A stretch of DNA of 64,000 bases from Polynucleobacter sp. 15G-AUS-farblos (GCF_018882445.1 NZ_JACVOM010000005.1:124001-188000), one strand, 5' to 3'; positions 1 to 9,792 are shown, counted from the stretch's first letter. The notes: generated from the sequence alone by a model not told the origin. Numbers and translations: made by a program.

Positions 1-1
1 A

Positions 2-1513
2 GGTATGGCTGATTTTGTTAATTATTTAGTTGACGATGCTAGTACTAAAGTAATCGTGCTGTATATCGAGAGTATTAGACATCCAGAGCGATTTCGTGCA
101 GCAGCTTTAAGAGCTAGGCAGGCCGGCAAGCCGATTGTGGTTTATAAGGTTGGCAAATCCGAAGCGGGTATTAAAGCAGCGGTTTCTCATACTGGTGCCT
201 TAGCTGGCACTGACAAAATGTATGACGCCTTATTTAAGCAAACTGGAATTATTCGCGCCAATAAATTCTCTGATTTTTTGGATATACCAGCAGCGCTTTC
301 TTCTGGAAGGGTTCTCAAGGGTAAGCGGGTTGCCATTTTGACCTCTACTGGTGGAGCGGGAACCTTAGTTGCTGATAGTCTAGGTGAGTGGGGTTTTGAA
401 ACACCAGTACCCGATGAAAAAACGGCTGCAAGACTACGCGCCTTGCAGCCGGGTGATCAAGCAGTGTTAGACCGCAATCCGATTGATGTCACCCTAGCTG
501 GTTTGCAACCCGATTTGCTGCGTGGCGCTATCAGCGCATTGCTGGACAGTCCAAGCTACGATGCTTTGATCTTGATCTTAGGTTCTTCGAGTCTATCGAT
601 GCCCGACTTGATGGCGGGGGCAGTGCGTGATTGCATGCAAACTAGTGAGAAGCCTGTCATTGCTTATGTCAGCCCCCATGCGCCTATTGCCGGAGCGCTC
701 ATGACGAAGTTGGGTGTACCTGCATTCTCACAGCCTGAAAGTTGTAGTGTGGCCTTATCGAGCATGTTGCATGCTAGTAGTCTGCGTGGCGGTATTACTG
801 CTACGGGTTCGCAATCTACTATTCCTAAGGCTCTTGATGCTTCACTGTTGCATGGATCCTTGAATGAGCATCAGGCAAGGAATCTCTTTGCGGCTTTTGG
901 TATTCCGGGAGTTCGTGAAACCGTAGTCAATGCGCAGCAGCCGAATTTAGACGCCGTGAATGATTTAGGTGAAAAATGCGTTCTCAAAATTTTGTCAAAT
1001 GAGATTACGCATAAAACTGAAGTGGGTGGCGTTGCGTTAAATATACCTATTGCAGAAATTGCAGAAAAGCTTCATGCCATGGCGGCGGAAGTGAAAATAA
1101 AGTCTGGCGCGGACATAGAGCAGTTTCTCGTTCAAGAAATGGCTTCAGGTGGAATGGAGTTCATGGTGGGAATGCACCGTGATCCTCTGGGCACAGCTAT
1201 TTTGGTTGGTATGGGTGGGGTTACGGCAGAACTTTTTAAAGATACCAATATGCGTTTGATTTCTCCTGGAAAAGCATTGAGCTCAGCAGAGGTATTGGAG
1301 ATGCTACAAGAGTTAAAAACATGGCCCTTGCTAGATGGCTATCGCGGCAGACCCAGGTGTGATGTCGATGCTTTAGTCAACGCGATTGTTCAATTTTCAA
1401 CCATGGTTGCTGCTATGGGTGATCGCTTGATTGAATGTGAAATCAATCCTATCTTTGTATTTCCTGCAGGTCATGGGGTAAAGGCTGCAGATGGCATTGC
1501 TGTTTTGAACTAA
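2..1513 (+). CDS. Acyl-CoA synthetase, NDP-forming (5' end outside the window)
   Basis: This is the C-terminal part of an NDP-forming acyl-CoA (acetate-CoA ligase-like) synthetase, which makes acyl-CoA from a free acid, CoA and ATP. The frame is open to the window edge and the N-terminal CoA-binding domain is missing; family members are about 700 residues and about 500 are visible. The first part is the succinyl-CoA-ligase-like domain with the phosphohistidine motif V-S-H-T-G-A-L-A-G near residue 63. An ATP-grasp domain fills roughly residues 280-500 (EITHKTEVGGVALN and IECEINPIFV are typical). The first ATG, at position 5, is almost certainly internal. It probably activates the acid degraded by the downstream beta-oxidation-type genes. 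The family is clear; the substrate is not. Confidence 0.85.
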   Translation, partial: GMADFVNYLVDDASTKVIVLYIESIRHPERFRAAALRARQAGKPIVVYKVGKSEAGIKAAVSHTGALAGTDKMYDALFKQTGIIRANKFSDFLDIPAALSSGRVLKGKRVAILTSTGGAGTLVADSLGEWGFETPVPDEKTAARLRALQPGDQAVLDRNPIDVTLAGLQPDLLRGAISALLDSPSYDALILILGSSSLSMPDLMAGAVRDCMQTSEKPVIAYVSPHAPIAGALMTKLGVPAFSQPESCSVALSSMLHASSLRGGITATGSQSTIPKALDASLLHGSLNEHQARNLFAAFGIPGVRETVVNAQQPNLDAVNDLGEKCVLKILSNEITHKTEVGGVALNIPIAEIAEKLHAMAAEVKIKSGADIEQFLVQEMASGGMEFMVGMHRDPLGTAILVGMGGVTAELFKDTNMRLISPGKALSSAEVLEMLQELKTWPLLDGYRGRPRCDVDALVNAIVQFSTMVAAMGDRLIECEINPIFVFPAGHGVKAADGIAVLN

Positions 1514-1532
1514 ATAAAGCCCATTCATTGAA

Positions 1533-2357
1533 ATGACTCAGGACCTAGCGATTAGAACCCAACATATCCCTTACCAAGAGGGAAGTGTAGCTTGGCATGA
1601 GTTTGGCGAACCGATACCACATCGTAAGCCATTGGTTTTATTGCATGGTGGTCATGGTAGCTGGGAGCATTGGGCCCGCAATATTGATACTTTGTCACAG
1701 CACTTTCATGTGTTTGTACCAGATATGCCGGGCTTTGGTGAGTCATCATTTATTGATAGTCAATTTCAGCCAGGAATCATCAACCCCATGATTGCCACCA
1801 TGAATACCTTGCTTGGTGAGCATCAGGAAGTGGATATTGCAGGCTTCTCGTTTGGCGGTTTTGTTGCTGCGCATATGGCCAATCAGCGTCAGGGCATTGC
1901 TAAGCTTGCACTGCTAGGTAGCGCTGGCCATGGAGGTCCTCGTCGCCCAAGAGGTGAGCTCTTAGCTTGGAAGGAGATTTATGCAAGCGGGGATACGGCT
2001 CAACTTAGTCAGGTCATGCGAGAGAATCTCTTTTTGCAAATGATTAGCAGCTATGACAGGATAGATGCGCAGGCTATCCGCATTCATCAAGACGCTTGTG
2101 TGGCGACACGTTTTAAAAGTAAGCCTATTGCAAGACCAGGTGGTTTAGCAGAGCAACTAGAGAAATATACTGGCCCCGTATTGCTGATATGGGGTGAGCA
2201 TGATATTACTTGTACACCAGAATATTTAATTGAAACACTCGTCACTGGACGACCCAATAGGTCAAAAGAGCTTGTTGTTGACTCTGGTCATTGGGTTCAG
2301 TATGAAAAATCGGATCAAATTAACACTACATTGATTCAATGGTTTGAGTCGGCATAA
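1533..2357 (+). CDS. Alpha/beta hydrolase
   Basis: This 274-residue alpha/beta-hydrolase-fold enzyme has the oxyanion-hole segment LLHGGHGSWEHW near residue 36 and the nucleophile elbow G-F-S-F-G-G near residue 105. The acid residue lies in WGEHD and the catalytic His in DSGHWVQ near the C-terminus. It resembles the meta-cleavage-product hydrolase/esterase group, but the substrate cannot be read from sequence. It lies 19 bp after the acyl-CoA synthetase gene and 4 bp before the next start, so it is probably cotranscribed. It could act on a ring-cleavage product, an ester or a thioester. No convincing Shine-Dalgarno precedes the ATG. Confidence 0.8.
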   Translation: MTQDLAIRTQHIPYQEGSVAWHEFGEPIPHRKPLVLLHGGHGSWEHWARNIDTLSQHFHVFVPDMPGFGESSFIDSQFQPGIINPMIATMNTLLGEHQEVDIAGFSFGGFVAAHMANQRQGIAKLALLGSAGHGGPRRPRGELLAWKEIYASGDTAQLSQVMRENLFLQMISSYDRIDAQAIRIHQDACVATRFKSKPIARPGGLAEQLEKYTGPVLLIWGEHDITCTPEYLIETLVTGRPNRSKELVVDSGHWVQYEKSDQINTTLIQWFESA

Positions 2358-2361
2358 GAAT

Positions 2362-4422
2362 ATGACAAGCAAAATCCAAATTCATCACGATGCAGATGTC
2401 ATGGTGATTACCGTGAATAATCCGCCAATCAATGCGGGGTCAACTGAGGTTCGTAAAGGCTTGCTAGATGCAATTCATCTTTTCCAAAGCGATCCTAATC
2501 TAGCTGCTGCCGTCATTATTGGAGGTGGCAGCACTTTTATTGCTGGCTCAGACATTAAGGAATTTTCTCAACCTCTAGCAGAGCCTCATTTACCAAGCGT
2601 GATTGCTGCCATTGAAGATTGTCCTAAAGTGGTGGTGTGCGCTTTGCATGGCGCCGCTTTGGGTGGTGGCTTTGAGTTGGCTTTGGGTTGTGATGCTCGC
2701 ATTGCTTTAGAGGGAGCGGTAGTTGGTTTGCCAGAAGTCACCCTAGGGATTATTCCTGGAGCTGGCGGCTCGCAGCGACTGCCAAGATTGATCGGGATTG
2801 AGAAGTCAATTGAACTGATTTGCGGTGGTATTCGTATTAAGGCGGCAGAGGCACTCAAGCTGGGCATCATCGATAAATTGGTTGCAGAGGATTTATTAGG
2901 CAATGCCATTGCTTATGCGAGATCACTGATTGGTAAAAAATCCCGTATACGTGATTTAGTAGCACCGCAGGCAGAAGCTGAGAGCGTCCTTGTAGCCTCA
3001 CAAAAGGCTCTGAAGTTAGCCAAGAATCGTCCTAATGTTCATCAGGCAATACAGATGATCACTAATACGATGAGTATGCCAATCGATTTGGGTCTTGCTA
3101 CTGAGCGTGAAGTATTTCAGAAGCTAAGGGTGGGCACAGAGGCGAAAGCCCTGAGATATCAATTTTTTGCAGAACGTAAGTTATTCAAAGCGCTTGGCGG
3201 AAAAGAATCTAAGCCCAAGGATTTTCAGAGCATTGCAGTCATTGGTGCAGGCACTATGGGCTCCGGAATTGCGATGGCCTGTTTATCGGCTGGTTACTCC
3301 GTGCTGATGTTAGATCAAAATGAAGCTGCTCTTCAAAATGGCATCAAGAAAATAAGAGATTTTTATGATGCTCGTGTAGCTGGTGGTAAGTTGGCTGCTG
3401 ATAAGGCAGCAGCATTACTTAAGCGCTTTACATTTTCTACACAATGGGCTGATATTGCTGTCGCAGATTTAGTGATTGAGGCAGTATTTGAGGATATGCA
3501 AGTAAAGCATGCGGTATTTGAACAAATAGATGCAAACGCGAATCCACAAGCATTGTTAGCCTCCAATACATCCTATTTAGATATTGATGCCATTGCAGCG
3601 AAAACTCAAAATCCATCCCGTGTATTTGGATTACATTTCTTTAGTCCAGCCCAAGTGATGAAGTTAATTGAAATCGTGCGTTGTCAAGCAACTGATCCCA
3701 GTGCGATCGCCGCTGGTTTGCAGTTTGCAAAACGCTTAGGTAAAACTCCAGTAATTAGTGCGAATGCTTTTGGATTTATTGGCAACCGGATTTATGCTGC
3801 ATATCGGCGTCAATGTGAATTTATGCTCGAAGAAGGGGCGTATCCAGAACAAATTGATCAAGCGCTAGAAGAGTATGGTTTTGCTATGGGCCCTTTTGCA
3901 GTGGCAGATATGTCTGGTTTGGATATTGCCTGGGCAATGCGCAAAAGTTTAGCGGCCACTCGGAATCCAGATCACCGCTACGTGAGTATTCCAGATACTT
4001 TGTGCTTGGCAGGACGCTTTGGACGTAAAACGGGCTCAGGTTATTACCAATACCTACCAGGGACAAAATCCGGCGTGGTCGATCCTGTAGTTAAGAGTGT
4101 GATTGATGAGGCTAGCGCAGCTAAAGGAATCACGCGTCGCGCCTTTACATCACAAGAAATTGTTCAGCGGGTTTTATTGGCGATGATGAATGAAATCGCC
4201 CATTTGGCATCTGAAAAAGTGGTGGGCGATGTGACGGACTGCGACATAGCGCTTGTAAATGGCTATGGATTTCCACGCTGGTGTGGTGGTCCTGTATTTA
4301 TTGCGCATGAGATGGGTAAAGAAAAGCTGAGTGCTGAGCTAGAAACCTTGGCCAAGGTGAGTGGTCCTGGCTTTGTTAAGGCTGAGCTTAGTGGTTTATT
4401 TGAGTCAGACGGTTCGGAATAA
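2362..4422 (+). CDS. Bifunctional enoyl-CoA hydratase / 3-hydroxyacyl-CoA dehydrogenase
   Basis: This is a FadB/FadJ-type fusion of about 686 residues. The N-terminal crotonase domain (about 1-200) has both catalytic glutamates, E105 in GGGFELALGCD and E125 in GLPEVTLGIIPGAGG. The NAD-binding 3-hydroxyacyl-CoA dehydrogenase domain starts near residue 290 with IGAGTMGSGIAMA, and the catalytic His is H425 in FGLHFFSPA. Two C-terminal 3HCDH repeats follow. It hydrates an enoyl-CoA and oxidises the 3-hydroxyacyl-CoA. The frame extends upstream to a TTG at 2344, but that would overlap the preceding gene; the ATG at 2362, 4 bp after the previous stop, is preferred. It acts with the acyl-CoA dehydrogenase at 5427. 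Confidence 0.88.
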   Translation: MTSKIQIHHDADVMVITVNNPPINAGSTEVRKGLLDAIHLFQSDPNLAAAVIIGGGSTFIAGSDIKEFSQPLAEPHLPSVIAAIEDCPKVVVCALHGAALGGGFELALGCDARIALEGAVVGLPEVTLGIIPGAGGSQRLPRLIGIEKSIELICGGIRIKAAEALKLGIIDKLVAEDLLGNAIAYARSLIGKKSRIRDLVAPQAEAESVLVASQKALKLAKNRPNVHQAIQMITNTMSMPIDLGLATEREVFQKLRVGTEAKALRYQFFAERKLFKALGGKESKPKDFQSIAVIGAGTMGSGIAMACLSAGYSVLMLDQNEAALQNGIKKIRDFYDARVAGGKLAADKAAALLKRFTFSTQWADIAVADLVIEAVFEDMQVKHAVFEQIDANANPQALLASNTSYLDIDAIAAKTQNPSRVFGLHFFSPAQVMKLIEIVRCQATDPSAIAAGLQFAKRLGKTPVISANAFGFIGNRIYAAYRRQCEFMLEEGAYPEQIDQALEEYGFAMGPFAVADMSGLDIAWAMRKSLAATRNPDHRYVSIPDTLCLAGRFGRKTGSGYYQYLPGTKSGVVDPVVKSVIDEASAAKGITRRAFTSQEIVQRVLLAMMNEIAHLASEKVVGDVTDCDIALVNGYGFPRWCGGPVFIAHEMGKEKLSAELETLAKVSGPGFVKAELSGLFESDGSE

Positions 4423-4434
4423 GGAAAGCATCAA

Positions 4435-5385
4435 ATGCATATTGTGATTTCTGATGACCATCAAGACTGTATTCGCGATCTTGCTTGTTTTGATAAGCTC
4501 AAAGATCACACTGTTCGCATTCATAACAATAGCGTGACTGAGTTAGAGGCTCTTGTCGAGCGCTTTCAAGATGCTGAAGCTATTGTTCTGATTCGTGAGC
4601 GTACAGTCATTACAAAAGAATTACTGGATCGTTTGCCAAAATTAAAAGTCATATCTCAAACAGGAAAAATGGCATCCCATGTTGATCTAGAAGCTTGTAA
4701 AGCTAAGGGTATTGTTGTGATGGATGGACGAGGTTCAGGCGCTGCAACGGCTGAACTCAATATGCTGCTGATCTTGGCTGCACTCCGTAGACTCGTAGAA
4801 GAGGTTACTAGATTACAAGGTGGGCAGTGGCAGGGCTACTTGGGTGATCAGTTATCGGGCAAAGTTTTGGGTGTCTATGGCTTTGGTCGAATTGGTAAGC
4901 AAGTTTGCCATTTGGGGAAAGCCTTTGGTGCACGCCCACTGGTATGGGGTCGTGAGAGCAGCTTACAAAAAGCCCAGCAAGAAGGATTCGCTGTGGCAAG
5001 CAGTAAAGCGCAGTTCTTCTCTGAGAGCGATATTGTCTGTTTACAGCTGAGACTGAATGAGGATACGCGCTACATTGTTACGGCTCAAGATTTGGCTCTC
5101 ATGAAACCAAGCTCGCTACTAGTTAATGCAAGTCGCGCTGAATTGATAGCGCCTGGAGCATTGGTAGCTGCGCTTAAGAAGGGGCGTCCTGCTTATGCAG
5201 CGGTTGATACCTATGAGTCAGAGCCTGTGCTGGGCGCTAACGATCCACTCTTGCACCTACCAAATTGTTTGTGTACTCCTCATATTGGTTTTGTTGAAAG
5301 AGATAACTATGAGGCGTACTTTGGGATTGCCTTTGACAATATTAATTCCTACGTAGCGGGTTCACCGCAAAACTGTGTGAACTAA
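4435..5385 (+). CDS. D-2-hydroxyacid dehydrogenase family protein
   Basis: This 316-residue member of the D-isomer-specific 2-hydroxyacid dehydrogenase family (phosphoglycerate dehydrogenase-like) interconverts a 2-hydroxy acid and a 2-oxo acid with NAD(P). The Rossmann motif is GVYGFGRIG (about residues 143-151). The catalytic triad is visible: Arg in NASRAEL (R234), Glu in YESEP (E263) and His in TPHIGF (H283). The start is supported by an AGGAAAG Shine-Dalgarno 12 bp after the preceding stop. It is unlikely to be the serine-pathway enzyme because it sits inside a catabolic operon and lacks an ACT domain. A second, divergent family member lies at 11805. Confidence 0.85.
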   Translation: MHIVISDDHQDCIRDLACFDKLKDHTVRIHNNSVTELEALVERFQDAEAIVLIRERTVITKELLDRLPKLKVISQTGKMASHVDLEACKAKGIVVMDGRGSGAATAELNMLLILAALRRLVEEVTRLQGGQWQGYLGDQLSGKVLGVYGFGRIGKQVCHLGKAFGARPLVWGRESSLQKAQQEGFAVASSKAQFFSESDIVCLQLRLNEDTRYIVTAQDLALMKPSSLLVNASRAELIAPGALVAALKKGRPAYAAVDTYESEPVLGANDPLLHLPNCLCTPHIGFVERDNYEAYFGIAFDNINSYVAGSPQNCVN

Positions 5386-5426
5386 TGCAACTCAGTAATC
5401 ACCCTATTTATTAGAGAAAGTTAAAA

Positions 5427-6575
5427 ATGGATTTTCATTTAACCAGTGAGCAAAGAGCGTTTGCAGATGCAGTATCTAAGTTTGCTGAAAAGGAATTGGC
5501 TCCTGGTGCTCTAGAGCGTGCTCATAGCCCTGAATACCCTTGGGCAATTGCCCAGAAGATCAGTGGCCAAGGCTTGCTTGGAATTGCTTTTGCTGAAAAA
5601 GATGGTGGTATGGGCGGCACGCTAATGGATGCTGTGATTGCCATTCAGGAGGTTGCATTGCATTGCCCAAAATCAGCTGACGTTGTTCAAGCAGGTAATT
5701 TTGGCGCGATTCGCACCTTTGTTGAGTACGCCAGTGAGTCACAAAAAGAAAAATACCTCCCCGATTTATTGGCAGGTAAAAAAATTCTAGGCTTGGGTAT
5801 GAGTGAGCCGGGTGCCGGATCGGCGGTTACTGAATTGGCTACATCTGCAAAGAAAGTAGATGGGGGCTATTTAATTAATGGCTCAAAAGTATTTTCTACG
5901 CATAGTCCTGAGGCTGGCGTGTTCTTGGTATACGTTCGTTTTGGTCCTGGCTTAGATGGTATCGGTTCTGTCTTAGTTGATCGCGATGCACCTGGTTTAA
6001 CAGTCGGCCAACCGAATAGCTTTATGAGTGGTGAAGAGTGGTCGCAGTTGTATTTTGAAGACTGTTTTATTTCTGATGATGGCCTTTTGCTCGGACCTGG
6101 TGGATTTAAAAAGCAAATTAGCGGATTTAATGTGGAGCGAATTGGTAATGCATCTAGAGCACTTGCCTTGGGGCGCTACGCATTTAATAAGGCGAAAGAA
6201 TATGCTTCTGTCCGCGAGCAATTTGGTAAGCAAATTTGTGAATTTCAGGGAATTCAGTGGAAGTTTGCAGATATGGCCGTTAAATTGGATGCGGCCCAGC
6301 TCATGCTCTATAGGGCGGCTGTGAATGCCGAAGAAGGTCTCCCTTCAGCCTATGAAACTACAGCAGCTAAGCTCATTTGTAACAATACCGGCTTTGAAGT
6401 GGCCAATGAAGCCCTACAAATTATGGGGGCAACTGGTTATAGTCAGGAGACCCTAGTAGAGTATTGCGTAAGACGTACCCGCGGCTGGATGATTGCTGGC
6501 GGATCGATCGAGATTTTGAAGAATAGAATTGCAGAAGAAGTATTTGATAGACGTTTTAATCAACGAGCAAAGTAG
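5427..6575 (+). CDS. Acyl-CoA dehydrogenase
   Basis: This 382-residue FAD-dependent acyl-CoA dehydrogenase catalyses alpha,beta-desaturation of an acyl-CoA and passes electrons to ETF. The family segments are present: MSEPGAGSAVTELATSA in the middle beta domain, and VREQFGKQICEFQGIQWKFADMA plus MGATGYSQE in the C-terminal helical domain. The usual C-terminal catalytic Glu (Y-E-G-T in MCAD) is replaced by Gly (IAGGSIEI, about 358). A Glu is present in FNVERIG (E237), where isovaleryl-CoA dehydrogenase carries its base. Start and SD (AGAGAAAG) are good. Together with the hydratase/dehydrogenase at 2362 it provides the first three beta-oxidation steps; no thiolase gene is visible. Confidence 0.88.
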   Translation: MDFHLTSEQRAFADAVSKFAEKELAPGALERAHSPEYPWAIAQKISGQGLLGIAFAEKDGGMGGTLMDAVIAIQEVALHCPKSADVVQAGNFGAIRTFVEYASESQKEKYLPDLLAGKKILGLGMSEPGAGSAVTELATSAKKVDGGYLINGSKVFSTHSPEAGVFLVYVRFGPGLDGIGSVLVDRDAPGLTVGQPNSFMSGEEWSQLYFEDCFISDDGLLLGPGGFKKQISGFNVERIGNASRALALGRYAFNKAKEYASVREQFGKQICEFQGIQWKFADMAVKLDAAQLMLYRAAVNAEEGLPSAYETTAAKLICNNTGFEVANEALQIMGATGYSQETLVEYCVRRTRGWMIAGGSIEILKNRIAEEVFDRRFNQRAK

Positions 6576-6622
6576 TCGCAGTAATTTATTAAAAAAATTT
6601 AAAAAATTAAAGAGACATTCAT

Positions 6623-7597
6623 ATGAAATTGATCAAGCAAATAGCAATATCTTTCGGTTGCGCTTTGGTTTTAGTATCCAACGCGTTCTCTCAGGGAGCG
6701 GGTACCTATCCTGATAAGCCAATCAAAATTATTGTTTCCTTCACTGCTGGGGGAACAACGGATATTTTGGCTCGTGAGGTTGGTAATCAAATGAGCATTC
6801 GTTGGAAAGTTCCTGTAGTTGTGGAAAATAAACCTGGCGCTGCTGGTAACTTGGGCACAGAGATTGTTGGCCGCGCTGCTCCAGACGGTTACACCTTGCT
6901 CGCTAGTTCAATTGGGCCAATCTCAATCAACCCAACTCTGTTCGGAAATTTGCCCGTTAATCCTCAGAAAGCCTTACAACCAGTAGCACTCTTGGGTGAC
7001 GTTCCGAATATTTTGGTCGTACCTGCTACTAGCGGTATTAAAAACTGGAAAGAATTTACGGCTTATTTAAAGGCAAATCCAGGTGCAATTAATTATGGCT
7101 CTACCGGAATTGGTACTACTGCTCATTTAATTAGTTATTTGTTTGCTCAAAAATTAAGTGTGGAGGCCTTACATATTCCTTACAAGGGCGCTGAGGCAAC
7201 ACGTGATTTAGTAGCAGGTCGTTTGCAGTTTATGTTTGCAACAGCACCATCTGTAGTTCCCTTGATTAAAGCAGGACAGCTCAATGCTATTGCCGTGTCC
7301 ACCAAGAAGAGAATTAGTGCGCTTCCTGATTTGCCTACCTTAAATGAGTTGGGGGTGGATATTGCTACTGGTGCTTGGTTTGGTTTCTTTGCGCCAGCAG
7401 GCACTAATCCAGCCATCATTAAGAAGTTGAATGAAACCACCTTGAGCATTTTGGAAGAGCCTGCCATTAAGCAGAAGTTGCTTGGATTGGGTGCTGATCC
7501 GGTGCCCATGAATGTTCAGGAATTTACCAAGTTTGTCCAAAATGACTTTGCTTTATGGGCGCCAATCGTGAAGGCATCTGGGGCTAAACCTGAATAG
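6623..7597 (+). CDS. Bug-family tripartite tricarboxylate transporter receptor
   Basis: Periplasmic solute receptor of the Bug/TctC family, 324 residues. An N-terminal signal peptide with a cleavage site near AFSQG is followed by YPDKPIKIIVSFTAGGTTD, a typical Bug N-terminus, then VVVENKPGAAGNLGTE and APDGYTLL. These proteins bind carboxylates for TctAB-type permeases, but no TctA or TctB gene is in this window. The gene lies between the acyl-CoA dehydrogenase and MmgE/PrpD genes and presumably delivers the pathway substrate or signals its presence. Confidence 0.9.
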   Translation: MKLIKQIAISFGCALVLVSNAFSQGAGTYPDKPIKIIVSFTAGGTTDILAREVGNQMSIRWKVPVVVENKPGAAGNLGTEIVGRAAPDGYTLLASSIGPISINPTLFGNLPVNPQKALQPVALLGDVPNILVVPATSGIKNWKEFTAYLKANPGAINYGSTGIGTTAHLISYLFAQKLSVEALHIPYKGAEATRDLVAGRLQFMFATAPSVVPLIKAGQLNAIAVSTKKRISALPDLPTLNELGVDIATGAWFGFFAPAGTNPAIIKKLNETTLSILEEPAIKQKLLGLGADPVPMNVQEFTKFVQNDFALWAPIVKASGAKPE

Positions 7598-7600
7598 ACC

Positions 7601-8959
7601 ATGACCCTTTTACAAGAATTTGGGCGTTTTATAGAAGCTAGTTACCAAACTAGCTTCTCTGCTGCAACGCTCCATAGTGCTCGCCGTGCTTTGTTGGACT
7701 GGCACGGCGCCCTCATTGCAGGTGCCGATACCGAAGCCGCTTCTCGATTAAGAGAGGCGTATGGGGATGAGTTTGGTGTGGGGCATTGTTCAGTTGCGGG
7801 CAGTCAAAAAAAGGTATTTGCGAGAGCAGCTGCATTTATGAACGGCACCATCTCGCATATTGCAGAATTTGATGACATCTTTAGAGATGGTGCTTACCAT
7901 CCTGCATGCCCAACTATTTCTGCAGTGTTTGCTTTAGCAGAGTCACGTAATGATTCGGTTGAGGATCTTTTAGCTGCCATCATTATTGGCTATGAAGTCT
8001 CTACACGGATTAGTAAGGTCATTCAACCAAGTCACTATCAATATTTTCATACGACTGGGACTGTAGGCGTATTTGGTGCCGCTGCAGCTTGTGCTCATCT
8101 ACTGAGATTAAATGCTTCTCAGGCGTGTGATGCTCTGGCTACAGCTGGAACCTTTGCCAGCGGCCTGCAGCAGGCGTTTCGTTCTGACTCCATGACTAAG
8201 CCTATGCACCCAGGCCATGCAGCTGAGGTGGGCTTGAACGCAGCTTTACTGGCTCAAGCTGGCATGACGGGCACTCCCGATTTACTTGAAGGTGATGCTG
8301 GTTTTGGTGCTGCTCTTTGTGAAAATCCGAGATGGAATGAGTTGTTTATCGATCTCGGTTCAAGCTGGAACATCGAGCAAATGACCTTTAAGAATCATGG
8401 ATGTTGTGGACATAATTTTCCTGCGATTGATGCTGTATCGCACTTGCTTAATGAACACCAAATTGATCCAGAGCAAATTCAGAAAATTCGGGTGGGTGGC
8501 TATAAGGCCACTACAGAAGTATGTCGCTATGTTCATCCTCAAACACCATTCGAGGCTAAGTTTAGTTTGACCTATACCGTATCCGCTCGGATTATTCTCG
8601 GGCGAGTACGAGAGCGCGCATTCTTAGAAACAGCGCTAGCTAATCCGAAGATTCGGTCCATGGAAGAGAAGATTGAGTTGAGTATTGATCCTGAATGCGC
8701 TGCAAAATTTCCGCTTCACCGATCAGCGAAGGTGGAGATTGAAATGAATGATGGTTCGATCTATGCGCACCATCAACATACTCGCCATGGAGATCCAGAC
8801 GAGCCTTTAACGGATCAGGAGTTAGTGGATAAATTTCACGAATTGGCAGAGCCAAGGGTTGGCCTACAAGTAGCTCAAACCCTCTCGGGTGAGCTGCTCG
8901 GGGGATCTGGTTTGTCAGTGCGAGATTTAACTAAATTATGGTCAAAAATGAGTTATTGA
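7601..8959 (+). CDS. MmgE/PrpD family protein
   Basis: Member of the MmgE/PrpD family (2-methylcitrate dehydratase, cis-aconitate decarboxylase and relatives), 452 residues, the family's usual length. Recognisable stretches are FMNGTISHIAEFDDIF near residue 78, EVSTRISK, HTTGTVGVFGAAAACA, PMHPGHAAEVGLNAALLAQ and FKNHGCCGHNFPAIDAV. The family dehydrates or decarboxylates tricarboxylates, but many members, including this group found in Bug-rich operons, have no assigned substrate. It starts 3 bp after the Bug gene, so it is translated from the same message. Confidence 0.85.
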   Translation: MTLLQEFGRFIEASYQTSFSAATLHSARRALLDWHGALIAGADTEAASRLREAYGDEFGVGHCSVAGSQKKVFARAAAFMNGTISHIAEFDDIFRDGAYHPACPTISAVFALAESRNDSVEDLLAAIIIGYEVSTRISKVIQPSHYQYFHTTGTVGVFGAAAACAHLLRLNASQACDALATAGTFASGLQQAFRSDSMTKPMHPGHAAEVGLNAALLAQAGMTGTPDLLEGDAGFGAALCENPRWNELFIDLGSSWNIEQMTFKNHGCCGHNFPAIDAVSHLLNEHQIDPEQIQKIRVGGYKATTEVCRYVHPQTPFEAKFSLTYTVSARIILGRVRERAFLETALANPKIRSMEEKIELSIDPECAAKFPLHRSAKVEIEMNDGSIYAHHQHTRHGDPDEPLTDQELVDKFHELAEPRVGLQVAQTLSGELLGGSGLSVRDLTKLWSKMSY

Positions 8960-9006
8960 CCATTTAAATAACTAAAATAATCTTAGTAAATCATCAGGTA
9001 AATATC

Positions 9007-9792
9007 ATGACTTTAGGACGCTTAAAACTACCTTCACTGAAAGATCAAGTGACGCCAGAAGAGTGGAAAGCTCGGGTCGATTTGGCCGCTTGTTATCGCT
9101 TGATAGCGCATTACGGTATGTCGGACATGATGGCCAATCACATCACGATTCGTGTGCCTGGTGAAGAGGGTGCTTTTTTAACGAATCCCTACGGCATGAT
9201 GTATGAAGAAATGACGGCATCTTGTTTTCTGAAAATCAATCATGAGGGAGAGGTTTTATTTAAACCTGACTTTGGTGACTTGAACTATGGCTTTAATAAG
9301 CCAGGGTATATTTTGCATAGCGCCGTTCATAAAGCACGCCCTGAAGTAGATTGCGTCATTCATACGCACACACCTGCAGGTATGGCGATCTCTTCTCTCA
9401 AGTGTGGCTTGCTCCCCATCAATCAAACAGCGATGCGCTTCCTAAAAATTAGCTACCACGACTATATGGGCGTGGTGTTAGATATGGCCGAACAAGAAGT
9501 ATTGGTTCGTGATTTAGGTAATGCTGAGGCGATGATTTTGCGTAACCACGGTTTATTAACTGTGGGTAGAACAGTCGGCGAAGCTTTTAACTGGATGCAT
9601 CGCCTTGAAAGCTCCTGCCGTGCTCAGTTAGCGGCAATGGCCTGTAATACACCTCTCCAAGAAGTTTCCCCTGCGATATTGGAGGAGACTTATATGAACT
9701 ACCAACCGCAAACTCGCAGGCCTTATGGTTTGATGGAGTGGCCTGGTTTGTTGCGTATGGTTGAGCGCATGGATCCCAGTTTTAAGGACTAA
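9007..9792 (+). CDS. Class II aldolase/adducin family protein
   Basis: A 261-residue class II aldolase/adducin-domain protein. Metal-binding histidines are seen in VIHTHTPAGMAIS (about residues 118-122) and in ILRNHGLLTVG near residue 181. The N-terminal MSDMMANHITIRVPG and LTNPYGMMYEEMTAS are typical of the non-sugar-phosphate branch. Family members are zinc aldolases, epimerases or decarboxylases of small hydroxy acids. It probably cleaves or rearranges a hydroxylated intermediate of this operon; the exact reaction is unknown. Confidence 0.85.
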   Translation: MTLGRLKLPSLKDQVTPEEWKARVDLAACYRLIAHYGMSDMMANHITIRVPGEEGAFLTNPYGMMYEEMTASCFLKINHEGEVLFKPDFGDLNYGFNKPGYILHSAVHKARPEVDCVIHTHTPAGMAISSLKCGLLPINQTAMRFLKISYHDYMGVVLDMAEQEVLVRDLGNAEAMILRNHGLLTVGRTVGEAFNWMHRLESSCRAQLAAMACNTPLQEVSPAILEETYMNYQPQTRRPYGLMEWPGLLRMVERMDPSFKD

